From positions 124,001 to 188,000 of the forward strand of contig JANRJS010000037.1 in the NCBI GenBank assembly GCA_033763835.1: a stretch of 64,000 nt of DNA. The letters run 5' to 3'. The first letter of the stretch is position 1, and each line of letters opens with the position of its first letter. The notes beneath the pieces are model-generated. The model worked only from the letters and a program-made list of their open reading frames with translations, searched no databases and had not been told where the DNA came from. The stretch is from JAPKYZ01 sp033763835 (GTDB lineage Bacteria > Acidobacteriota > Terriglobia > Bryobacterales > Bryobacteraceae). The translations under genes and the position numbers were made by a program. Positions 1-11,352 of the stretch are shown one piece after another.

Positions 1-2
1 GT

Positions 3-2555
3 AACTACGAACGGCTCAACCAGCGCAGCCCGATTCAATCGTTGAATCATGTGCCGTCGCCTCTCCAGCGCGCGGGCGACTTCAGCCAGACGCTCGATCC
101 CTCCTCGCGCACCGTGATTGTTTACGACCCCGCCACCACCGGCCCCGACCCCACGAACCCTTCGCGGATCGTGCGCTCGCCGTTCCCCGGCAACCGCGTC
201 CCCGCAAATCGGATCAACGCCGTTTCGCGCAATGTCCTGCCCTACTGGCCCGCGGCGAATCGTCCCGGCGAGGGTCCGGCCCAGTTCAATAATTTCTTCA
301 CCACGGCCAGCCGCGCCACGGATAACGACTTGTTCATCGCCCGGATCGATCACACGTTGAACGACCGCCATCGTCTCTTTGGACGCTACAACGGGCGCAA
401 AAGTACATCGTTCACAAACGGTCTCGACGACTCTTTGATTGCGCTAGTGCCGCAAACGATCGGCTCCACACCGGCTCACAGCGCTCTCATCAGCGCCACG
501 TCCACCTTCACGCCGTCGCTGCTCGGCGAACTCCGGCTGAGCTACACGCGCATCCAAAATTTGTCCGAGTTCGACGGCAAAGGTTTCGATGTCGCTTCTC
601 TCGGTTTTCCGGATTCTGTAAATCGCGCCATTGGCTACAACACGTTTCCGAACATTAGCGTTTCTCAGTACACCGTCGGCACGGGATTGTCGGTCACTAG
701 CGGCAGTTCCGCCGAATTCAGCGGTCTCAATGGCGCTAATAAAAGTCAAACTCCACAGGACACCTGGCACGTGCAATATCACATGACTTACTTGCGCAAT
801 CGCCAGAAGTTCAAGTTCGGCGTCGAAGGCCAATTACTCCGCCTGAATACCTTCACGACAAACAGCCCGGCGGGCGCATACTTCTTCGACCGCCTTTATA
901 CGCAAGGTCCCGACCCGAACACCCGAAGCTCCACCGGCGGCCATGGCTTCGCGAGTTTCTTGCTCGGCGTACCCGTGTCGAACCGCTTGAGTTTCGATCC
1001 GTCGCTCGCTCTCTATCGCCGCTATTTCGCCGTGTACTTCCAGGACGATATCCAGATCACTAAAAATCTCACCGCGAATATCGGCCTGCGCTACGAATAC
1101 ACGCAACCTTGGGCCGAAAAATGGGGGCGTGTCGGTTACTTCGATTTCGACGGAATCGAGCCTACCACCGGACTCAAAGGCACCTACCGGCGGCTGAAAC
1201 CGGGCGAGTTCCAGACCGATCCGCAACGGACAAACTTCGGCCCGCGCGTCGGCTTGGCCTATCGTTGGGGCGCGAAAACGGTGCTCCGCGCCAGTGGAGG
1301 TATCTTCTACGCCGCCTCGGACACGCTGAACGCCGGCGTCTCCGATTGGGGCAACGGCGAGTTCACGTTATTCGAAGGCGGCTTAGGCGCGCCCAGTCCT
1401 TACCCCAATACGCCGCCCCCCGGCGGTTCGTGGTCGAATCCTTTCGCCGCCGGTCTGCCCCGCCCCAACGCCGACAGCACGTTCGCGGGCCAGAATCTGC
1501 GCACCTTCAACCGCTACCATCCGTTGCCGAACGTCGCCAATTGGACCTTCAATATTCAGCGCATGATCACGTCCACCATCATGGTGCAGGCGGGTTACGT
1601 AGGGAACAAAATCACCCGAGTCGCGCAGAATCGTTTCTATAACCAAAACGATCCTCTCCTGCTGCCCCTCGGCTCTCAGTTACTGGAAAACGTAGCGAAC
1701 CCCTTCTTCGGCAAGATCACCACCGGCAATCTCAGCTTCTCCACGGTGCAGCGGCGTCAATTGCTGCGCCCCTATCCGCAGTATCTGCAAGTGTTGATCC
1801 CGCGCGACGGTTACGGCGACGCCAATTACCATGGCTTGCAATTACAAGTCGACAAACAGTACAGCCAGGGGTTGAGCTTGTCCGCGTCGTACACCTTCTC
1901 GAAGACCATCGCCAATGTCTTCGAATCGGACGCCACGGAAGCCTTCCCGCACAACGCGCGCTACAACCCGGATTACAGCCGTACCGTCGAACCGAACGAC
2001 ATCCCGCACCGCTTCGTCGCCAGCTATGTGTACGAACTGCCGTTCGGCAAAGGCAAGCGGTTTGTGTCGAATGGATTCGCCGCCGCCCTCATCGGCAACT
2101 GGCAGGTGAGCGGGATTACGGTATTCCAAAGCGGGACCCCGCTTCGCATCGCCGCTCCGGACACCACCAACCTTTACGACTTCTCGCTCAGCGTCGGGCG
2201 CGCCAACCGGCTCAAAGACCCCGCGCTGCCCGCCGATCAGCGCACCACGGCGCGCTATTTCGATACCAGCGCGTTCGCGGCCGCGCCCGCCTACACGTTG
2301 CCCACGGATTCCGTGACGCAGCCGCGCCTACGCAACTACGGGCGGCGCAACTGGGATTTCGCGATCGTGCGCAGCCAGCCGATTAAGGAGCGCTTCACGC
2401 TACAACTCCGCGCCGATATCACGAACTTTTTCAACACGCCCGCGCTCACGCTGGGCACGGGGTCGAGCGTCACCATCGGGACGCCGCAATTCGGGCAAGT
2501 GTTAACGGGCGGAGCGCCGCGCAACGTACAGTTGGCCTTGCGGCTGCAATTCTAG
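3..2555 (+). CDS. TonB-dependent receptor, Oar-like, 5' end missing
   Basis: The last 850 residues of a large outer-membrane TonB-dependent receptor of the Oar/carboxypeptidase-regulatory-like type abundant in Acidobacteriota. The frame is open to the left edge, so the signal peptide, N-terminal regulatory-like domain and most of the plug lie outside the window. A TTG at 42 is an internal codon, not the start. The visible part is rich in alternating aromatic/polar beta-strands, with repeated segments of the form RHRLFGRYN, NIGLRYEY and LSASYTFSK. It ends in Leu-Gln-Phe; a terminal Phe is the usual outer-membrane barrel assembly signal. Probable role is uptake of large organic substrates or peptides; the substrate cannot be told. 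It converges on efp with a 10-bp gap. Confidence 0.85.
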   Translation, partial: NYERLNQRSPIQSLNHVPSPLQRAGDFSQTLDPSSRTVIVYDPATTGPDPTNPSRIVRSPFPGNRVPANRINAVSRNVLPYWPAANRPGEGPAQFNNFFTTASRATDNDLFIARIDHTLNDRHRLFGRYNGRKSTSFTNGLDDSLIALVPQTIGSTPAHSALISATSTFTPSLLGELRLSYTRIQNLSEFDGKGFDVASLGFPDSVNRAIGYNTFPNISVSQYTVGTGLSVTSGSSAEFSGLNGANKSQTPQDTWHVQYHMTYLRNRQKFKFGVEGQLLRLNTFTTNSPAGAYFFDRLYTQGPDPNTRSSTGGHGFASFLLGVPVSNRLSFDPSLALYRRYFAVYFQDDIQITKNLTANIGLRYEYTQPWAEKWGRVGYFDFDGIEPTTGLKGTYRRLKPGEFQTDPQRTNFGPRVGLAYRWGAKTVLRASGGIFYAASDTLNAGVSDWGNGEFTLFEGGLGAPSPYPNTPPPGGSWSNPFAAGLPRPNADSTFAGQNLRTFNRYHPLPNVANWTFNIQRMITSTIMVQAGYVGNKITRVAQNRFYNQNDPLLLPLGSQLLENVANPFFGKITTGNLSFSTVQRRQLLRPYPQYLQVLIPRDGYGDANYHGLQLQVDKQYSQGLSLSASYTFSKTIANVFESDATEAFPHNARYNPDYSRTVEPNDIPHRFVASYVYELPFGKGKRFVSNGFAAALIGNWQVSGITVFQSGTPLRIAAPDTTNLYDFSLSVGRANRLKDPALPADQRTTARYFDTSAFAAAPAYTLPTDSVTQPRLRNYGRRNWDFAIVRSQPIKERFTLQLRADITNFFNTPALTLGTGSSVTIGTPQFGQVLTGGAPRNVQLALRLQF

Positions 2556-2565
2556 TTGTTGAAAC

Positions 2566-3120
2566 TCAGGCGCGAGCCATGTAGCTGCCGTCGACGGTCG
2601 AGACCTTGATCTTCTCGCCCTCGTTGATGAACGGCGGTACGGTGACGATCAAACCCGTTTCCATCTTCGCCGGTTTGCCGACGTTCGACACGCTGGCGCC
2701 CTTGATGCCGGGCTCCGTTTCGACCACGGTCAAATCGACGGTGGGCGGCAGTTCCACGGAAATCGGATTGCCCTCGTAAAAGGTCACCGCGACCTTCATG
2801 TTGGCGATCAGATAATCGGTCGAATCGCCCAGCAAATCCTTCGACAGGTGAATCTGCTCGTAGGATTCCGTATTCATGAAGTAATAATCGTCGCGCTCGG
2901 CGTAAAGGTACTCCATCTCCTGCTCGTCGAGCGACACTTTGTCTACCGAATCCGACGACGAATACCGGTGCTCGAACGCCGAGTTGTTTTTCAAGTTACG
3001 CAGCTTCACTTGGACGAAAGCGCGCAGGTTACCCGGCGTGCGGTGCGTAGCCGATAGCACCGAGTGCAACTCGTTGTTGAACTTAATCACCATGCCGGGG
3101 CGTAGGTCGTTTGCTTGCAT
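2566..3120 (-). CDS. efp: Elongation factor P
   Basis: EF-P, 184 aa, full length, with the usual KOW-like N-terminal domain and two OB domains (C-terminal signature GLIVTVPPFINEGEKIKV). It binds between the P and E sites and rescues ribosomes stalled on polyproline. The domain I loop reads T-P-G-N31-L-R-A-F: the tip position that carries the modified Lys (E. coli K34) or Arg (Pseudomonas R32) is Asn here. This TPGNLRAF form also occurs in other Acidobacteriota and Planctomycetes (from memory). No EpmA/EarP-like modifier is seen nearby. ATG start at 3120. It is divergent from the response regulator gene, with a palindrome between the two. Confidence 0.95.
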   Translation of the reverse strand: MQANDLRPGMVIKFNNELHSVLSATHRTPGNLRAFVQVKLRNLKNNSAFEHRYSSSDSVDKVSLDEQEMEYLYAERDDYYFMNTESYEQIHLSKDLLGDSTDYLIANMKVAVTFYEGNPISVELPPTVDLTVVETEPGIKGASVSNVGKPAKMETGLIVTVPPFINEGEKIKVSTVDGSYMARA

Positions 3121-3141
3121 AGAATTCGGGGAAACTTCAGT

Positions 3142-3156
3142 CTAGCAGAGTGCTAG
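3142..3156. promoter_or_regulatory. Perfect 6-3-6 palindrome between efp and response regulator
   Basis: CTAGCA-GAG-TGCTAG lies in the 51-bp divergent space between efp (starts 3120, minus) and the OmpR-type regulator gene (starts 3172, plus). Position and symmetry suit a dimer-binding operator for one or both genes, possibly autoregulation. As RNA it would be a weak hairpin with no U tract, so a terminator is less likely. The protein that binds is inferred, not shown. Confidence 0.4.
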
Positions 3157-3171
3157 TTTAGAAGACGGAAC

Positions 3172-3864
3172 ATGCGCATTCTCGTAGTGGAAGACGAAAA
3201 GCGGATCGCCGATTTCGTCGGACGGGGCCTCGAAAGCGCGGGATACGCCGTCGATACGGCGCTCGACGGCTCCACCGGCCTCGAAATGGCCCACGCCACC
3301 GAGTACGATCTCGTCGTGCTGGACATGATGCTGCCCGATATGGACGGGCTGAAGGTACTCGAAAAGCTTCGCAACCGCAAGGTCTCGCCGCCGGTCCTCG
3401 TGCTTTCGGCGCGCGGCGGCGTGGACGACCGGGTCAAAGGTCTCGAAGTCGGCGCCGACGACTATCTCACCAAGCCGTTTGCGTTTGTGGAACTGCTGGC
3501 GCGCGTTCGCGTGCTGTTGCGGCGCGGGCAGCCCACGCCGGAACGCCTGCAAGTGGGAGACCTTACGCTCGATTGCATCCGCCGCAAAGTGACGCGCGAC
3601 GGCCAGCCGGTCGATCTCGCGCCCAAAGAATTTTCGATCCTCGAATACATGATGCGGAACCGCGGACGCCCGCTTTCCCGCACCATGATCGTCGAGCATG
3701 TCTGGGACATGGATTACGACGGCCTCACCAATATCGTCGATGTGTACATCCGGCACCTGCGCGCCAAGATCGACGACAATTTTCCGGTAAAGCTGATCCA
3801 AACGGTACGCGGAATCGGCTACATGCTGGAGGCGCCCGAAAAGCCCGCCGAGGCCGGAGCGTAA
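3172..3864 (+). CDS. OmpR-family response regulator
   Basis: 230 aa. Receiver domain at residues 1-115 with acidic pocket E7/D8, phospho-acceptor D51 (VVLDMMLP), S79 at the Thr/Ser switch position and K101 (LTKPF). Winged-helix DNA-binding domain at about 128-222, with the VRGIGYML ending typical of OmpR/PhoB effectors. Sequence style is close to the CusR/QseB subgroup, but the signal is unknown. One base separates its stop from the GTG of the sensor kinase, so the two are translated as a pair. ATG at 3172. Confidence 0.93.
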   Translation: MRILVVEDEKRIADFVGRGLESAGYAVDTALDGSTGLEMAHATEYDLVVLDMMLPDMDGLKVLEKLRNRKVSPPVLVLSARGGVDDRVKGLEVGADDYLTKPFAFVELLARVRVLLRRGQPTPERLQVGDLTLDCIRRKVTRDGQPVDLAPKEFSILEYMMRNRGRPLSRTMIVEHVWDMDYDGLTNIVDVYIRHLRAKIDDNFPVKLIQTVRGIGYMLEAPEKPAEAGA

Positions 3865-3865
3865 C

Positions 3866-5386
3866 GTGTCGTTGCCGGCGCCAGGGCCGGAGCCCGGACC
3901 GGGGCCGGAGCCCACGCCCGCGCCGCAAGCCGGAGGCCAAATCACCAAGTGGCTGCGATTCCGGCTCGCCGCCAGCTACGTCCTCTTCGTTTCCCTGTTG
4001 CTGACGGGCGTCGGCGCCCTGTTCCGTCAGGTGCTGGGCTCGATCTTGAACGATCAGGTGACCGAGATTCTCGAAGAGGAGTGGGGCGCGATGCGCGGCT
4101 ACATGAAAATCCAGCGCGAGCGGCCCGTCTGGACCTACGACCGCGACGATCCCGAACAAGCGTTCATCGTCGAGCGTCTGCGGCGGATTCTCTTGATTGC
4201 CGGAAGCTCCGGCGCGCCGCTCGAAATTTCGGCGCAGTTCGCCCTCCTGGAACGCGAGCCGCCGGAGAGCGTTCGCGAGCGGCTCAAATCCGGGCGCAGC
4301 GGCCTGGAAATCCGGCGCGGGCCCGGCGGCGTGCCTTATCTGGTGCGATACGGCGTGGTGATCGACGAGAAAAAGCCTTACTTCGTCGCCATCGGCCGGT
4401 CGCTGGCCGGAAACTCCGCCGTGTTGCGGCGTTTCACCACGTACTACTTTGCCAGCCTGCCCGCGATTATCCTGGCTTCCGCTCTGCTCGGTTGGTTCGT
4501 GTCGAAACGCGCGCTCACGCCGTTGACCGAGCTCGCGCGATCCACCGAGGCTATTTCCAGCTCGAATCTTAATGTCCGCCTTCCCTCGCGCGGCGCGGGC
4601 GACGAGCTCGATCACTTGGTGGCCACCTTTAACCGCATGGTGGGACGGCTGGAGGAATCGTTCCGCCAGACACGCCAGTTTTCCACCGACGTCAGCCACG
4701 AGTTGCGAACCCCGCTCACCGTCATTCGCGGGCAACTGGAAGTCGCCATGATGACCGCGAACTCCACCGAGCAGTACCGCGAAGCGATCCTCCAGGCTCT
4801 CGACGGCGTCGAGCGTTTGTCGAACACGGTCCGCGCCTTGCTCCACTTGTCGCAAGCCGAAAGCGGCCAGTTGACGCTGCAGAAAACCGGCGTCGATTTA
4901 CGTTCGATGGCCGCCGACATGTGCGAACAGTTCCGCGTTCTGGCCGAGGCCGGCCGCGTCTCGCTCGAAACGCGCTTGAGCGATTGCGTTGTTGAGGCGG
5001 ACCGCCTGCAAATGGAGCGGCTGCTTTCGAACCTTCTGTCGAACGCGATCAAGTACACGCCCGCCGGGGGCGAAGTCCGCGTGGAAGTGGCCCGGCGCGG
5101 CCCCGAAGCGGAAATCGTCGTCGCCGACACCGGCCAAGGCATCCCCGAAGAGGCGCTGCCGCACATCTTCGACCGTTTTTATCGGGTTCCGCAAGCGGCC
5201 GCCGATCCCGAAAAAGGACTGGGACTCGGCTTAAGTTTCGTCGCTTGGATCGTGCGCGCGCACGGCGGCCGAATCGATGTCCAAAGCGCCTTGGGGCGGG
5301 GAACCAGATTTACGGTGCGGTTACCGGGAGCGAAAGCCCCCGTTGCGGCTAAAGTTTGGGAGGAGAAGGAGGTTTATGGCGTTTGA
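3866..5386 (+). CDS. Two-component sensor histidine kinase
   Basis: 506 aa, partner of the preceding regulator. A Pro/Gly-rich cytoplasmic tail (1-25) is followed by TM1 (about 33-53), a periplasmic sensor region of about 130 residues, TM2 (about 195-212), HAMP (about 213-265), HisKA with phospho-acceptor H278 (DVSHELRTPL) and an HATPase_c domain with N box (LLSNAIKYTP), G1 (DTGQGIP) and G2 (GLGLGLSF) motifs. GTG start at 3866. The 3' end overlaps the STAS gene by 11 bp, so regulator, kinase, STAS protein and redoxin probably form one operon. No known ligand-binding fold was recognised in the sensor region. Confidence 0.93.
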   Translation: MSLPAPGPEPGPGPEPTPAPQAGGQITKWLRFRLAASYVLFVSLLLTGVGALFRQVLGSILNDQVTEILEEEWGAMRGYMKIQRERPVWTYDRDDPEQAFIVERLRRILLIAGSSGAPLEISAQFALLEREPPESVRERLKSGRSGLEIRRGPGGVPYLVRYGVVIDEKKPYFVAIGRSLAGNSAVLRRFTTYYFASLPAIILASALLGWFVSKRALTPLTELARSTEAISSSNLNVRLPSRGAGDELDHLVATFNRMVGRLEESFRQTRQFSTDVSHELRTPLTVIRGQLEVAMMTANSTEQYREAILQALDGVERLSNTVRALLHLSQAESGQLTLQKTGVDLRSMAADMCEQFRVLAEAGRVSLETRLSDCVVEADRLQMERLLSNLLSNAIKYTPAGGEVRVEVARRGPEAEIVVADTGQGIPEEALPHIFDRFYRVPQAAADPEKGLGLGLSFVAWIVRAHGGRIDVQSALGRGTRFTVRLPGAKAPVAAKVWEEKEVYGV

Positions 5387-5780
5387 GATTGGGGAGCGCG
5401 AGCGCGAAGGCGTCAAAGTTTTGGACGTCGAGGGCAAACTCGTGCTGGGCGGCGCCGCTTCGGACATGCGGGAGAAGCTGCGCGCGCTGCAAGCGGCGGG
5501 CGTCCGGCAGGTGGTGCTGAATCTCGCCGGCTGCGAATACATCGACTCTTCGGGATTGGGCGCCCTGGTCATGGCCGCCACATCCATGCAACGGGCGGGC
5601 GGAGCGCTGAAGCTTCTCAACCTGAATAAGCGGAATCTCGAGTTAATGGTGGTGACGAAGCTCACCACCGTGTTCGAGATGTTCAACGACGAGATGGACG
5701 CCGTGAACAGCTTCTTCCCGGACCGCAAAATTCAGCGCTTCGATATCCTGGAGTTCGTAAGGCAACAAGAGAAGGAATGA
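5376..5780 (+). CDS. STAS-domain anti-anti-sigma factor
   Basis: 134 aa SpoIIAA/RsbV-type protein. The motif YIDSSGLGAL carries the phosphorylatable serine at S58. The start is ATG 5376, preceded by GGAGGAGAAGGAGG. The frame is open further upstream inside the kinase gene, but that part is shadow sequence. Family role: in the unphosphorylated state it sequesters an anti-sigma kinase; a PP2C phosphatase such as the RsbU-type protein at 50.4-52.4 kb could reactivate it (inference). Here it is coupled to a two-component operon, with 11-bp overlap upstream and an ATGA overlap with the next gene. Confidence 0.88.
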   Translation: MAFEIGEREREGVKVLDVEGKLVLGGAASDMREKLRALQAAGVRQVVLNLAGCEYIDSSGLGALVMAATSMQRAGGALKLLNLNKRNLELMVVTKLTTVFEMFNDEMDAVNSFFPDRKIQRFDILEFVRQQEKE

Positions 5781-6253
5781 AAGCGGATCTCCTCGAAGAA
5801 GGCGCCGCCGCGCCCGAGTTCGAACTCGCCGGTCCGGACGGCGGACGCGTGACGCTCGAAGCGCTGCGCCGCGGCGGCCCGGTGGTTCTGGCGTTCTACA
5901 AGGTGAGCTGTCCGGTTTGCCAGATGACGTTTCCGTATTTCGAGCGGCTTTCGAAATCGGGCGGGCTCCGCTTTTTCGGTATCGGGCAAGACCACGCGGG
6001 CGCGGTAAAGAGCTTCGAGGCGAAGTTCGGAATTACGTTTCCGACGCTGCTCGATACCGAGGCCTCGGGCTATCCGGTGTCGAACGCCTACGGAATTTCG
6101 CACGTCCCCACGGCGTTTTTGATCGAGCCGGACGGCGCGGTTTCCTGGGTGATGGAAGGTTTCTCGAAAGCGCGGATGCTTGAGCTCGCCGAACGCGCCG
6201 CGCTTCCCGTCTTTCGGCCGGGCGAATACGTCCCCGAGTGGAAGAGCGGCTGA
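5777..6253 (+). CDS. Thioredoxin-fold redoxin (AhpC/TlpA-like)
   Basis: 158 aa, thioredoxin-like fold with a CPVC active site (FYKVSCPVCQMTFPYF, about residues 45-48) and the conserved cis-Pro segment SHVPTAFLIEPDG. No signal peptide, so it is probably cytoplasmic. Resembles the AhpC/TSA-redoxin superfamily, with a vicinal CxxC more like thioredoxin reductants than a one-Cys peroxidase. ATG at 5777 overlaps the STAS stop (ATGA), so it is the last gene of the two-component operon. Substrate unknown. Confidence 0.85.
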   Translation: MKADLLEEGAAAPEFELAGPDGGRVTLEALRRGGPVVLAFYKVSCPVCQMTFPYFERLSKSGGLRFFGIGQDHAGAVKSFEAKFGITFPTLLDTEASGYPVSNAYGISHVPTAFLIEPDGAVSWVMEGFSKARMLELAERAALPVFRPGEYVPEWKSG

Positions 6254-6269
6254 AGCTCGAAAAACTAAA

Positions 6270-6307
6270 GCTCCCGGCGGGAGCGGAAACTAGCTCCCGA
6301 AGGGAGC
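6270..6307. repeat. Two tandem 15-bp palindromes (GCTCCC-N3-GGGAGC)
   Basis: Palindrome 1 is at 6270-6284 (loop GGC) and palindrome 2 at 6293-6307 (loop GAA). They share identical 6-bp arms and flanking A and G, and lie between the redoxin stop (6253) and the NuoI-like start (6331). They could form two small hairpins or a REP-like element, or act as a paired binding site. No U-run follows, so a classical terminator is not supported. Confidence 0.55.
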
Positions 6308-6330
6308 GTCGAGTAATCTAGTAACTGACG

Positions 6331-6816
6331 ATGGCACTGATCAAGGATGTGTTGAGCGCCGCCGGCGCGATCACGAAAGGCATGGGCATCACCTTCGGCG
6401 AGATGCTCCGCCCGACGATCACCGAAGATTATCCTGACGTGCCGCCGAACTTCCAGGAACGCTTCCGGGGCGGGCACGTTCTGCAACGCGACGAAAACGG
6501 TCTCGAAAAGTGCGTGGCCTGCTTCCTCTGCGCCGCCGCTTGCCCTTCCGATTGCATCTACATCGAAGCCGCCGAAAACACCGACACCCTGCGGATCTCG
6601 GGCGGCGAGCGGTACGCCAGCGTCTACAACATCGATTACAACCGCTGCATTTTTTGCGGATTTTGCGTGGAAGCGTGCCCCACCGACGCCATCACCCATG
6701 GCCATGCGTTTGAGCTCGCCAGCTACAACTCCGCCAGCCTGATCAAGCGCAAGGAAGACATGCTAACCCAAGTGCCCGTTAAGGTGCCCAAAATACCCCA
6801 ACTAGGGGCCGATTAG
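6331..6816 (+). CDS. nuoI: NuoI-like 2x[4Fe-4S] ferredoxin subunit
   Basis: 161 aa. Two Cys clusters of the NADH-quinone oxidoreductase subunit I type: CVACFLCAAACP (about 54-65) and CIFCGFCVEACP (about 108-119), each expected to hold one [4Fe-4S] on the peripheral arm of complex I. The N-terminal GMGITFGEMLRP segment is also NuoI-like. No other nuo gene is in the window, so it is an orphan copy. ATG at 6331. A TAATCT box (6314-6319) lies 11 nt before the start. A terminator-like hairpin follows the stop. Confidence 0.88.
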   Translation: MALIKDVLSAAGAITKGMGITFGEMLRPTITEDYPDVPPNFQERFRGGHVLQRDENGLEKCVACFLCAAACPSDCIYIEAAENTDTLRISGGERYASVYNIDYNRCIFCGFCVEACPTDAITHGHAFELASYNSASLIKRKEDMLTQVPVKVPKIPQLGAD

Positions 6817-6833
6817 GTGCATTAAACGCACGA

Positions 6834-6859
6834 AAAAGGCCCGCCGAAGCGGACCTTTT
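6834..6859 (+). terminator. Rho-independent terminator after nuoI
   Basis: Stem AAAAGGCCCGC / GCGGACCTTTT with loop CGAA and one C-A mismatch, ending in a T run, 17 bp after the nuoI stop. Because the stem starts with A4 and ends in T4 it could work in both directions. Confidence 0.7.
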
Positions 6860-7134
6860 CGAACCGGGTCTTCCCCGGCGATGTAAATGGGAGAATCGAT
6901 TTCAACGGAAACTGCAACCGCGGAAATCTTGTGTGCTTTGAAGTTTATGACCAGCGGGCGCGTGAGTCAACAGAAAATCGGCCCGGCGAAAAATCGCCTG
7001 TAAACTACTGTTCTTCAATAGTTTACTGACTTGGTTCCAGAAGTACCATCGTTGAAAAAACGCCTCAAAACCCGGTGGAAATATTGTGGAAAACCACTCT
7101 AACCGGGACTAGAGACGGCACTTACGAACTGCGC
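6860..7134. other. Non-coding gap between convergent genes, with an inverted repeat
   Basis: No convincing reading frame or RNA gene. It contains an 8-bp inverted repeat GTAAACTA (7000-7007) / TAGTTTAC (7019-7026) with an 11-nt loop, of unknown role. Otherwise nothing was recognised between nuoI and the minus-strand gene that ends at 7135. Confidence 0.5.
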
Positions 7135-8072
7135 TCAACGGTCGCTCAGGTCGAGAGTTTGAAAGGCCCCGGAATCCACGCCTTTGCGGGCGGTGGCAAT
7201 CCGGAATCCGCCCACAAGCAGCCCGCCCGCCAGGCATAGTCCCAGCAGGATTCCCGCTAAAGCGAAGATACTAAGCAGCATATTCGCCGCATCCTTGGCC
7301 GGCTTGATCGGGTTCGCCTCGTTCTCCATCAGCACCGCGCGGTACTGGATCGTCTTCAAGATCGCTTCCGCCCGGGCGTTCACGGAAGTGCCCTCCACGG
7401 GCCGTAGAATGGCCACCAGCGGGCCGGAACGGTGGATGGAGGGCGCGTAGTGGCTCAATTCCGCCGCCTTCAGACGGGCGATTTGCGGCGTCGGATAGCG
7501 AAAGATCGCGAGCGTCGCTTCGCTTAGCTTGGCCAGTTGAATCTCGACGCCGAAATCCAGGCCTGCGGCTTCGCTCGAAATTTCCGGCAGAAACGCCTTA
7601 AGCGATTGCGGTCCAAGCACATAGCGTTCCGAGTTCGGAGCCGTCCCCTTGGGTAGGTAATCCGGCAGCGAGGTAACCGGCGGTTCCCGGAACCCCGGAA
7701 GGTCGGCGAAAAGTTGATCGATTTCCGAACCGGACAGCCGCGAGCCTTCAATTCGCACCAGATAGTTGCCCTTGGCCGCCACCATGACGTTCGGCGACGC
7801 GGCGATCTGGCTTGCGCCCTTAACCGGTTTCGCGTCGGCCGGACGCTGCCACTGCCACGCGGCAACCGAACCGGTAGCGTCTTTGAACTGCCATGCAGTC
7901 GCGTTGAAGGTACGCGCCCCCGCCGAATACTCGGCCCGCTCCTGGGTGATCAGGCCGTACTCCTGCCACAGCGCCGGATTTTCGAGCGTGGCCCGGCGCG
8001 GCTCCCCTTGCCGGGCGAATTCCTGCAACGCGGGCGGCCAAATCGCCGCGTTGATCGACAAAGGAAGAAGGA

Positions 8073-8094
<22 letters not shown>
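7135..8094 (-). CDS. Secreted/anchored acidobacterial protein, function unknown
   Basis: 319 aa from ATG 8094, which follows a weak AAGAAAT purine run. An upstream in-frame start at 8127 is possible but would push further into secA. An N-terminal hydrophobic segment (RLGLILLPLSINAAIW) looks like a signal sequence, and a C-terminal TM (about 275-300, LLSIFALAGILLGLCLAGGLLVGGF) would anchor a mostly extracytoplasmic domain. It resembles a domain of unknown function common in Acidobacteriota (DUF6599-like, from memory). Its start lies inside the secA 3' end (22-bp overlap), so it is co-transcribed with secA. Confidence 0.7.
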
Positions 8095-10931
<2,837 letters not shown>

Positions 10932-10980
10932 AAAACACTCCTTCTACGAGACACACCGCGCGCTTGGTAGCGTAGGGCCG

Positions 10981-11319
10981 CTAGAGGGAGCGAGGAGGAG
11001 GCGGGCGTCCGAACGGGGCGGCGTGCGGCCGGGCGATGGCACGAGGCGCGTCTTCCGCCGAACGGAAGTAAGCGGCGGCGGCCGGCGGCTCCACCGTAGA
11101 GGCCGCAAGAGTCTCGCCATCGGGGGCGTGATACTGCGCGTCGCGCGAGAGTTGGGCCAGGATCAGCTTGGCCTTGGCCACTCGCGATTCGGCGGCGCGC
11201 CAAGCGGAACCCCGCTCCACCGCGCGCGCCGGCTTTACCGTCCAGGCGTCGGCGGCGCACATCGCGGCCAGGATCAACATCACGTGGGCCGAGGATGTGG
11301 CGAGAGGACGCACTGTCAC
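10981..11319 (-). CDS. Small probable secreted protein, unknown
   Basis: 112 aa from GTG 11319. An ATG at 11280 would give a shorter form that begins directly with a signal-like stretch (MLILAAMCAADAW). The mature part is Ala/Pro-rich with a short basic helix (SRVAKAKLILAQLSRD) and a disordered Pro/Arg tail. No known domain. It lies 49 bp upstream of secA on the same strand and diverges from the vapB remnant. A frame on the same strand at 10928-11260 is also open, so coding status is moderately certain. Confidence 0.45.
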   Translation of the reverse strand: MTVRPLATSSAHVMLILAAMCAADAWTVKPARAVERGSAWRAAESRVAKAKLILAQLSRDAQYHAPDGETLAASTVEPPAAAAYFRSAEDAPRAIARPHAAPFGRPPPPRSL

Positions 11320-11352
11320 CAGGATAACAGCGCAGCGCTATTCTGGAGTTGT

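Noticed and set aside
42..60. TTG at 42 as start of the TonB-dependent receptor
   Set aside because: The frame is open to the left edge with receptor-like residues, so the gene is cut by the window border.
6860..7134. tRNA or small RNA gene in the nuoI downstream gap
   Set aside because: No cloverleaf or promoter-terminator pair could be built; only an 8-bp inverted repeat was found.
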